Part shown: piece by piece, positions 50,132-59,296 of the stretch
Numbering within the stretch: position 1 is the first letter of the stretch
Layout: every line of letters begins with the position of its first letter
Origin: Chamaecyparis obtusa
Taxonomy: Eukaryota > Streptophyta > Pinopsida > Cupressales > Cupressaceae
Assembly (NCBI GenBank): GCA_027943335.1
Contig: BSBK01002075.1
Location: 4,911,001-4,975,000, forward strand
Reading direction: 5' to 3'
Length of the DNA: 64,000 nucleotides
Notes under the pieces: generated by a model
Told to the model about the DNA's origin: nothing
Database searches by the model: none
Seen by the model: the letters and a program-made list of their open reading frames with translations, nothing else
Program-made: the position numbers and the translations under genes

Positions 50132-50978
50132 TGTAAGGAAACTCAGGTGCGAAAATAGTTTCCTACGCTAATCTCTATAGGAGAGTATTGTGCAAATTCT
50201 TATAAATCCTTACAATTTCAGATTCGTTAACTACTTTAACAAAGATATTGCAACCACATACCATGCATACAGAAAAATAGAGAATGACACAATGATATAC
50301 CCTAGGGAAAACCTTTCGGTAAAAAACCCCAGCACTCCAAAACCTGCACAATGTATTATCTTCAACACAAAGATTACAATACACTTGCAATGCAAGTTCT
50401 TTCAAGAAATGAGAGACAAAGCCAACAAGACTTAAATTTCTGTTATATCTCTCCCATAGGAGCAGCATCATATATATAGACTCCTCTGGACCCAAAAATA
50501 GGCACAACCACCAAGACCCATGCACAAAGCCACATGTACACAGTTCTTACATGCAATCCCAAGAATAGGCATCCATCCCTAGAATAGACTATGACAGCTT
50601 GTCATAGAATCCACCAAAAATAACAGTCACAAGAGAAGTGTAAGAGAATCTATCATACCAACCTATTTTTGGCATATTCTCTTACACACACCAACCACTT
50701 CTTCTTGGGCGCCCAAATAGGCCCAAGTCATAAGATGCTCTTACACCTATCATTGCACATTCCTTAAATAGTTCTTACGCATCATAGAAATCCATCATGA
50801 CTGTTTCAGTCATGATCTCCTTACGCACAAGATGCCGAGACATCAAGTGGAGTGACACATCAACATGCCAACTAGACATGTACACTCACACTTAATTACA
50901 TTATTTGCAAAAAATACATTTACAAAACAAATAATAAGAATAGGAATTATCCAAGGTTGAGACACCTTATTCCTAACA
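50132..50978. mobile_element. 847-bp solo LTR inside copia-B RNase H
   Basis: The insert starts TGTAAGGAAACTC and ends TTATTCCTAACA, with CTATC on each side (50127-50131 and 50979-50983). Removing it rejoins the RNase H reading D-N-T-S-T with N-I-F-K-D-P-V. TG...CA ends with a 5-bp duplication and no coding are the marks of a solo LTR; a TRIM-type element is possible but no internal repeat pair is seen. A TATA-like CATATATATAGAC lies at about 50470. Orientation unknown. Confidence 0.88.
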
Positions 50979-50983
50979 CTATC

Positions 50984-51199
50984 AACATCTTTAAGGATCC
51001 AGTGATGCACACAAAGACCAAACACATTGCCATCGAGTATCATTACTTGAGAGAAATGGTACAAGATAAAGAAGTCCGAATGGAATATGTGAATACAAAG
51101 GAACAACTAGCAGACATATTCACTAAGGCTTTACCTAAAGAAGCACATGAATATCTAAGAAGTCAATTAGGGGTCCTTCCCCTAACTGAGGCTGCCTAG
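50984..51199 (+). pseudogene. copia-B RNase H end
   Basis: Open to the TAG at 51197-51199: NIFKDPVMHTKTKHIAIEYH, then YVNTKEQLADIFTKALPKEA, the conserved end of copia pol. It continues the RNase H broken at 50131. The non-coding stretch 51200-51649 follows and ends in the purine tract AAAGAGGAAGAT before the 3' LTR. Confidence 0.9.
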
Positions 51200-51649
51200 T
51201 CAAGCTAGGAGCACTGCATCAAATGTGCTGCAAAGAGTATCTAACAATTTGATGCAGAGACAGGTCACACTTTAGGAGAAACCTAGAGTTGTGAAAAACA
51301 TAGCAAAGCCAAGAATCAGTCATAAGAAAAGATGACAGAGGGAGAAATACTATTACTGACTTGAAAAGATAATATCTACATTTGCAAGATGTATGTTTTA
51401 GTTGCTTCTTTAGCATTTTTGTCAAAGAGGGAGATGATCATAGATGAATACACATAATGAAATTTTTCATGGAAGATCAAGTAAGAGGGAGAAATTTAGT
51501 GGACGACCATACAAGCATGGCTAACTGATTCTATATCAGAATAAAGCTAAGGATATTATAAATATTTCTCATGGACATATAAGTTTTGGATTGGTTGGTA
51601 ATTCATGTGATATTCATATGGTGTTGCCATCAATGCCAAAGAGGAAGAT

Positions 51650-52783
51650 TGTTGGAAACTGTAATTGAAGCAATTGTTGTATTGTCATTGATGTCAAACT
51701 TTAACTAGTAAGACTATCTCTATTTAAGAAAGTACTATACCTATTTGATTGTTGCTAAGAGGAAAGGCAAGGTTGGTAACAATAGCACCTAAGGAAAGGT
51801 TGAGTTATCTTGATACTTCAATGAGTACTTGATTATGTGGCACAATGATAAGACAATGTATTGTTTATCTAAGTAAGAATGAAGACTAAAGTGGTAGGCT
51901 TAACTGAGCAAAAGTGAAGAAATCTAGTTTATGCTGAGCGATGCTAGTGTCGACCGAGCTAGTATATGCCGAGTAAATTCAGTGTTGACCAAACATCAGT
52001 TAATTGCTGAGGAAGACAATATTAGCTGAAGAAACAGTTTTTGAAGTGACCAAGCTTTCTAATGAAGACTGAGGAGTTGAACATTGTATTGACCGACTGT
52101 CAGTATTTTACATTTGTGGGAGAATTTAGATTTCCAGCCGGCATGGTTGAATTCTTGGATTATGTAAAATGTGTTGACTTTATTTATTGATTGTATGAAA
52201 GCATTTAATGCGCTGTAAAATGTTTTATTGTAAATCTATTAAGAGATTTGAGATATTTCTAGAAGAATAGCCGAAGAACATAAAGTAGGAAGGATTTGAT
52301 GAATCTAACCTAACCCTAAGATCTATGAAGGAGATTAAGCAGCAAAATATGTATTGACCTAATGGAGGAAGTATTAAGGAAACCAAAGTAGAGGTTGAAG
52401 GAGAGAGCATGCTGGAAGTATTGTTGATTTTATTGACTGTCTAAGCAGAGAAGGCTGAAGGAGAAGTGTTGTGATTGCTTGAAGAGAGTTCTGAGTAGAT
52501 CACTAATGGAGATGGTAAAGGTTCATATTCAGTAAGCTAGCATATGTGTATGGAAATAGATCTGATATTTACAAAGTGAGTTGTATATTTTTTAGATCAA
52601 TATTACTGCTACTTTCTAACCATTGTATCAGTAAAAATCCTTTTAACAGAGGTTGACCTAACAGTCATAGATATAAATCCTTTGAACAAGGTTGCATTCT
52701 AATGGAGTGTAAGTCCTATAACAAGGTGCACTTTTAACAGAGTGGTTTAAATCCTTTAATCGAGTCACACCTAACAATGTGTT
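51650..52783 (+). repeat. copia-B 3' LTR, first part
   Basis: Starts TGTTGGAAACTGTAATTG and is collinear with 44545 onward. Interrupted at 52783 by a giant solo LTR; the LTR resumes at 57109. Confidence 0.92.
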
Positions 52784-54814
52784 TGTAGTACCTCCATATT
52801 TTTGCTTTCAGTTTTATCAGTGCCGTACTCTTTTAGGCCACTTTGCATGTGTGCATTTATGGATATTATTTCAGTGATTGTGGATTTATCTGGATTATGT
52901 TCATGCTATGATGATATGTGACTTCATATTTAGATGGTTATGATATTATGATGTGATGTTTCAAGTTTCAGTTGGTTTATGATATACTTACCCCATACTA
53001 GCATGTGTATGGTGTTCATATGTATGTATCTGTATTATGTGTCTTTATGGTAGAGAGCAGAGGCGTAGTTACTCACTTTGTCAAGATCCACATGACTGAT
53101 CGTACCCTATCATTGCTTGTTATATGTTGTATGTACATGCTTTGTCTAGTGATGACAGGTTTGCAGGTATGGGGCATCGTTTCCTTGAATTGGCAGGAGT
53201 GAGCGTGCCCACATACATTCATCTCATGGTAAAGAGGGGAGATAGTATTCAGACCCAAAATCCAATCCTTAGCCTATTTATCCTAATTAATGGATAAAGT
53301 GTCGTTTGACTACCTTGCCCGAGTTTGGTCAGGTTGACCTAATTCGTGGATCCCGTCTTGTGAGATTGGATGATGCATGAATGTTGCTGAAATTATTGCT
53401 TTGATTTGATTATTTTGCTATGGTTATTTTAATTAATTATATAGTGGGAAAATAATGATTAAAGTATTTCTTATGTTGTTGAATAATTATTAATTAATTA
53501 AAAGTCAAATATGATAATATTTGAATTTAATTAATTAATTGTGCTAAATTTTGATTTAATATGTTTTTATTAAACTGTTGAAGAATTAAGTGCATGTTTT
53601 AATTGTGTGGTAACTTATTAAATAATTTAAATGTGAAATTTTATTGTTGCATGTTCTTTATTTATTTATGTGAAATTGGATTTCATAAGATAACTTGTAT
53701 TTAGAGTTCCATGTGAGATGTGCATGAATAATATATTTTATAATTAAATATTGGTATTTTCCCTCAACTCAAGAAGAGGAGTTTGAATAGGAGTTGTCTG
53801 GTGACTCATTAGGGTTTTGCATGATAAGTGGGTTTGTTTTTCTATTTGGGGAAAAATTGGCATTCATTTTGGATAACCAGGTTTTGTTAAAATTTTCAAT
53901 TTTGGAGAGGGAGCATTGGAGGAATATTTTGTGCTTTCTTGTGTTCTTGAGAATTGGGTGTGAGAATTTTTCTGGGTGAAATGTGTGTGCATCTGGTATT
54001 GGAATTCTACATGTTGTGATTCAGAGTTGCAGGATTGAGCTCTACACATTCAAATTTGGGAGATTTAGCATTCTACAGTCAATTCCATCTCAGTTTCTTG
54101 CATTGGATTGAGGTAGGAGATTGATTTAATCTTCTAAAATTTTACTTATTAAATTTTCATTATATAGTTGTGTTTGTTTTGATTTGGAGAATGCAAATCT
54201 GTTTTCATTTATAATTCATTTTGGGTATTAGGAAAACCCTTTGTTTGATGCTTTTGATTTTTATATTGTGACTTGGCATAGAAATGTTATGCTGCTGAAA
54301 TTTTTGAGAAAAATTCATCCTAGGGCTTTTAGAAAATAAAAATTTAAATATCTATAGTAGGTTCTATAGTATGAATGATTTAATTAAATGGGTTGTCCTT
54401 GAAAATTCAATTTGAGCTTAAAAAATGCATTCTGTGTAAAAACCCTTGCTCTGTAAAAATATACAGTAAAACAAAATATTCTGTAAAAGACAAAAAAAAA
54501 GGATGCTTTTCTTTTTCATTGGTTGAAGTTGAAATTGTTAAGAGAAGTCTATTTGTTAAAATTTATTAAAAAAAAATCTGGTCTTCATATTTCCAATTCT
54601 GGAAATAAAAGTGACAGTCTGCCATTTCCATTTTTGGAAATACCAAACCTGTTAAATCAATCAACAAAATTCTTTTTTTATAGTTATTATTTTATTAAAT
54701 AAAATGTTATGCAATGTTTTTAAAAAAAAATATGTAACTTTGCATAATATATGTTAATGTTTTTTTTTTTTTTTTTAAATTTGTTTAAAAAAAAAGTGTA
54801 AAAGTGCTATTGCA

Positions 54815-54985
54815 CTTTAACCTGCGCAGGCAGGGTACCTACGCTGGCAGGTACACTACGCTGGTAGGGTGCCTGCGTATGTAGGTACACTACGCTGGCA
54901 GGGTGCCTGCGCACATGTAGTACCTGCAAGCGTAGGTACACTGTGCGGCTATGGGGTGCGGGCTTGGGCCCCCCAAAATATGTCA
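54815..54985. repeat. GC-rich minisatellite-like core of the giant solo LTR
   Basis: Words TACGCTGGCAGG, GGGTGCCTGCG and GTAGGTACAC recur several times in about 150 bases, in otherwise AT-rich DNA. Its place about 2.0-2.2 kb from the LTR start matches the GC block of the sister copy. Confidence 0.8.
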
Positions 54986-55081
54986 TATTTTTTGGTTTAA
55001 TGTTATTTAATTCATTTTACTTTTTATGTTATGATTAACATATTAATTTGTATACGTTAGTTTATTATATTATTACATTAA

Positions 55082-55096
55082 ATATATATATATATG

Positions 55097-55167
<71 letters not shown>

Positions 55168-55182
55168 GTATATATATATTTG
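55082..55182. repeat. (AT)n / TATATG microsatellite
   Basis: About 100 bases of alternating TA with regular TATGTATA interruptions, the same unit repeating several times towards the right end. Confidence 0.95.
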
Positions 55183-57108
55183 GTTAAATGATTAAATTTT
55201 GGTTTTTATATTTATATATATATATTGTTTAGATGAATTTATGGTGGCTATAATTTCTTAATAATTTAATTTTATTATTATGCTCGATTCAAATTTTAAT
55301 AAAATTTTATTATTATGTTTTGTTTAAGTTTAATAATAGAATTTCATTTAATATTATTAATTTTTGTTAACGAAATTTCTCATTTTTTAGAAGCGCAATC
55401 TTCTAGGGGATTTAAATTAAGGGTAATTGGGTTATAAAGTTTTCTCGATTTTGTTTTAATCATTCGATCTTAGGAATGTCAAAATAGAGGAATGAGACTC
55501 TAACCTTGCAACTTATCTATTGCCATTCATAGAACAAAGTTTTGATTATTTTCCATCTGAGTTGGGCATCTTGGTTATAATGAATTAATTGACACTTCTT
55601 AGGTTATCTGAACTACTTGTGGTAACAGTAGACATGATTATTGTGAAAACTCTCCAGTAGATATTTTTCTTAAATTCATTTGTAATGCTTATGAAACATA
55701 TTGAGATATGGTTTTATTTTAGTTCAATTTGATACGATTGTATATTCTTCGTGTCTTCTTTGACATTATGGGTTGTCGGGTTTTAGATAACCTAGGAGAA
55801 TATAGAGGCCAGGGTATGTGTTAGGCAGTAGTGTTTTTCAGTTATGTATGGTGTGTGTGCACTCTGTCTAATTATTATTTCTATTTGACCATTGGGCTCA
55901 TGTTATATTGTTTTCTGTTTGTGGTATCTCTGTGACTATATCTAGTTCTTTTGTGTGAATTTGGATATGAGGCTATGAAGTTGTATACCTGACTTGATCT
56001 AGGAGAGATCTATGAGCCTAGGGTAGTTTACCTAGGTATGTGTTAGGAGGTGGCTTACAATAAGCACCGGGGCCCACAAGTGGCTGTTGTTGACCACTTA
56101 TTGTAAGTTATTGTAAACAAGTGATAACCTAATTATATTAAGGGAAACAAATGAACCTAATAAGATAGTTTTCCTCTCCCATGCTTGAGTGCTAGTATAG
56201 ACTGAGATGAGGATGAGATGATGCTTGCCGCCTATTAGGGTGCGTGTTCTGGCATGGTTAATGACTTCATCAGTATGAGAAGTCATTGATTCCGTGTATG
56301 GTCACTTGAGTTCCGGAATCCAGAGTGATTACCAGGATGAGACTCAAGGGTTAGACGTACATGATGACACCTACCTACACATAATCTAGTTATCCTACAA
56401 GGTCGGTTGCCTCTGGATTAGCGAGTCATACTTTTCACTACTTTTGTTGACCTTGAGTTAGTACGCTATCAGGATTCCTTTCCTAGTGGTATTTCCTGTA
56501 TGGACTTGATTATCCATTTGGGGTCTAATATTATCTCCTCAGCACGGTGGGGTAGACCTTTGTGGTTCTACACAGACGGGTGGTAGTGATTCTTTACCAT
56601 TTGAGATTCGACGTCCTGGTACCAGTGCTTGATGGTGTCTTTTCAGTTGGAATTCCTTATGTTACTTATTCTATGATATTCTTATGTACTTATTCTTTAA
56701 TGTAAATCTTTTATTAGAGTATCGCATGTGATACCTAATCTGGATAATTGTAATTTAGATGTTAGAATGATTAATACATACCCTGCGACATGTGCAGTGG
56801 ATGTATGTTTATTAGATTTAATGATTGTTCATGAAATGTAAACAATACGATGTAATGGTGGTATTTATTTTATGGAATCATTTATTGATGTTATTTGTTA
56901 TGTTATGTTAGTAAGTAATGCTACGTCATGGGACCCATTAGAGTTGTAACCTGTGTTTTCAATGTGTGTTATGTGAGATAATGGTTATTGCTTTATGTGG
57001 TTGTTTATCTTGAATGTTAACTTTAGAAAAAAAAAAATTGTTCACCAAACTTAGTATCATGTTTTAGGTTAGTTTCTTTTGGGTTCCCTGGTGGGGCGTT
57101 ACAGTGTT

Positions 57109-57229
57109 TGTAACCTTTGATAGGGTTGGCTTTTCATCGAGCTCACTTCAGAAGAGTGAACATAATAGTAACATGTTACAAAGTGGTTTTTCCCAAATTG
57201 GGTTTCCACTATTAATCCTACTGTTGATA
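57109..57229 (+). repeat. copia-B 3' LTR, second part, cut by the CACTA end
   Basis: Continues the LTR after the solo LTR (TGTAACCTTTGATAGGG) and matches 45690-45803 by eye. It stops at GTTGATA (57223-57229). In the 5' LTR the next bases are CTTGTGTGAATA, absent here. Confidence 0.88.
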
Positions 57230-57240
57230 CACTAATACAT

Positions 57241-57540
57241 TTGGGGTCATTTTGCCATGGCTATGTGTCACAATTGCGACAGCTATGTGTCGCAATAGCA
57301 ACACCCATAGACATCGCTATTTTTTAGTCACAAATTGCGACGTCTATGGGTAGCCGTCGCAATTGCGACACATATCCCGTCGCAATGTGACTAAGATTTG
57401 TTAGCGGCATGGCCGTCGCCCCCCCGTCGCATGGCTTCAGAGGGCCGTCGCAATCGTGACGGACCTCCCAAGCAATTGCAACGGGCGCCTGCATCGCATT
57501 GCGATGGGTTGCCGTCGCAATTGCGATGCCCGTGGGTGGA
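57241..57540. repeat. CACTA subterminal repeats
   Basis: About ten copies of a motif around GCCGTCGCAATTGCGAC in both orientations (for example near 57347, 57410, 57440, 57512), much richer in CG than anything around it. In known CACTA elements such repeats bind the transposase. Confidence 0.85.
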
Positions 57541-57617
57541 TTAAAAAAATAAAATTAATTTAATACATTGCTAATGAACCACATTAATGCTTTTTTCTTT
57601 CAACAAATGAGGACAGC

Positions 57618-57984
57618 CACTGTAAAGACAACATGATAATGTACACTCACTGTAAGGACAGTCACAAATGAGGACATCTCACAGTGACTGTCCCTAGTGT
57701 AATTGCCACTTGAATGTATTGCTATTCAGCCACATTAATGCTTTTCTTCTTCAACAAATGAGGATAGTCACTGTAAAGACAACATGATAATGTACACTCA
57801 CTGAGTGTACATTATCATGTTGTCTTTACAGTGACTATCCTCATTTGTTGAAGAAGAAAAGCATTAATGTGGCTGAATAGCAATACATTCAAGTGGCAAT
57901 TACACTAGGGACAGTCACTGTGAGATGTCCTCATTTGTGACTGTCCTTATAGTGAGTGTACATTATCATGTTGTCTTTACAGTG
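57618..57984. repeat. Near-perfect hairpin, 183-bp arms
   Basis: The arms 57618-57800 and 57802-57984 are reverse complements around the single base at 57801. By eye I find only one mismatch (CTGTAAGG against CTATAAGG) and no gaps. The central part reads GTACACTCA-C-TGAGTGTAC. Each arm contains the array words (ACAGTGACTGTCCC, AATTGCCACTTGAATG, AACATGATAATGTACAC). A transcript would fold into a long double strand, a possible small-RNA source. Confidence 0.93.
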
Positions 57985-58490
57985 AGTGTACATTATCATG
58001 TTGTCTTTACAGTGTCAATATATGCATTATTACTTAAACTGAAGAGTACTCTAAATAATATGTCATTGTGGAGTTCTGATTGCTTCCAATTTGATATACG
58101 CTTGTTCTACTTATGTATCCAGCATCATGTAAGAAAAGTTGATGCTTTTAAATAGATTCATTTAGCCATGAAATGCCTGTGCATGTTACATACAAGATTC
58201 CAAGGCCCAAAACTGATTACTCATTATAATTCATGTACAGAATGATAATCAACCACAATGAGGTATGCGTAGGCGCTGCTTAGATTTTGAGGCATCAGAA
58301 GCTCGTAGAAGAAACTTGACCAATGGCTCATGGAATGCAACAAACTTATTGCCTAAAATAGGAGCATTGGTAACCACAGATGATGGTTTTGAAAAGAACA
58401 CTTCACCATCAATGTCACGTGAGGGAACTACAATTTCTGATGGCAAGTAACTTGTAGTATATAAGAGAGATGCAGGTACAGATGCTGGGA
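57985..58490 (-). pseudogene. Captured gene-like fragment with an open frame (58249-58490)
   Basis: A non-repetitive 500-bp segment sits between copies of the array sequence. On the minus strand it is open from the array junction (about 58490) to a stop at 58249-58251. It reads SYLPSEIVVPSRDIDGEVFF then PILGNKFVAFHEPLVKFLL, ending RLRIPHCG. The composition is more gene-like than the surroundings and the rest (57985-58248) could be a 3' untranslated region. I do not recognise the family. Capture of host exons by CACTA elements is known; here it is an inference from the junctions with the array. Confidence 0.5.
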
Positions 58491-58824
58491 ATACATTGCT
58501 AATGAACCACATTAATGCTTTTTTCCTTCAACAAATGAGGACAGTCACTTTAAAGACAACATGATAATGTACACTCACTGTAAGGATAGTCACAAATGAG
58601 GACATCTCACAGTGACTGTCCCTTGTGTAATTGCCACTTGAATGTATTTCTATTCAGCCACATTAATGCTTTTCTTCTTCAACAAATGAGGATAGTCACT
58701 CTAAAGACAACATGATAATGTACACGGGCTGTAAGTGTACATTATCATGTTGTCTTTACAGTGACTGTCCTCCTTCAAGTGGCAATTACACAAGGGACAG
58801 TCACTGTAAAGGCAACATGATAAT

Positions 58825-59147
58825 GTAGAGAAACGTTGTCATTTGTATTTTCAACAGTGCCGAGAGAGATTCCCTCCGCAAAATCACAGCTACAATTTCT
58901 GAGTACGTTGGGTTTATTTTTCTTTTGTCATTATTATGTAATCTGGTATTCAGCTGTTACAGAGCTAAAATACCCAGAAATGAGGACATATCTGTGTTGA
59001 ATTTATTGTTAGTGGCTTTGGTTATTAGAAGTTTAATTTTATTTGTTCATCTTTCAAGCACAAACGTTTTGTGGACTGTAACATCTTCATTGTTTCGGGT
59101 ATGCAATGAAACAGCCGTAACTTGCAACTACCTTCACGGTACTTGTG
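58825..59147 (+). other. Exon/intron-like segment repeated in each array unit (copies near 60257 and 61690)
   Basis: A non-palindromic segment of about 320 bases begins with a pyrimidine-rich run ending TTTTCAACAG, followed by a 45-base stretch (58858-58902, starting TGCCGAGAG and ending TTTCTGA) and then GTACGTTGGG. That is the look of 3' splice site, short exon, 5' splice site. Two of the three frames of the 45 bases are open. Copies at about 60290 and 61723 differ at a few positions. It may be a captured exon. No function is recognised. Confidence 0.35.
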
Positions 59148-59185
59148 TACATTATCATGTTGTCTTTACAGTGACTGTCCTCATT

Positions 59186-59296
59186 CAAGTGGAAATTACA
59201 CAAGGGACAGTCACTGTGAGATGTCCTCATTTGTGACAAGGACAGTCACACATGAGGACATCTCACAGTGACTATCCCTTGTGTAATTGCCACTTG
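59186..59296. repeat. Array hairpin type 1 (example)
   Basis: CAAGTGG...GTCAC and its reverse complement, arms about 52 bases with a 7-base loop. Copies at 60619-60729, 62052-62162 and 62415-62525, and shorter or altered ones near 59540-59660, 59815-59920, 60985-61095 and 61250-61355. Confidence 0.88.

Larger units (their letters stand above)
52784..57103 (+). mobile_element. Giant solo LTR, plus strand (4320 bp)
   Basis: Starts TGTAGTACCTCC and ends GGGGCGTTACA, flanked by GTGTT (52779-52783 and 57104-57108). It is non-coding, with no primer site, polypurine tract or pol. Its reverse complement matches the interrupted solo LTR at 6286-23269. It carries a GC-rich core (54815-54985), a long AT microsatellite (55082-55182) and poly-A/T tracts. 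The longest open frames (about 60 codons) are chance. The parental retroelement is not in the window; the shared TGTAA-x-x-CCCC/TTACA ends suggest kinship with the gypsy at 7828-20288. Confidence 0.9.
44545..57229 (+). mobile_element. Ty1/copia LTR retrotransposon 'copia-B', with two nested solo LTRs and a cut 3' LTR
   Basis: A 5' LTR (44545-46020), primer site, gag, pol and 3' LTR (from 51650) lie in order on the plus strand. The RNase H region holds an 847-bp solo LTR and the 3' LTR holds a 4320-bp solo LTR. The 3' LTR then stops at 57229, where a CACTA end begins, so its last 217 bases and the right target site are not in the window. The 5' LTR begins TATTGG where the 3' LTR has TGTTGG (a G-to-A change). 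Its protein is close to copia-A. Confidence 0.92.

Noticed and set aside
57230..57540. CG-rich block as a CpG-island promoter
   Set aside because: The CG content comes from repeated GTCGC/GCGAC subterminal motifs next to a CACTA tip.
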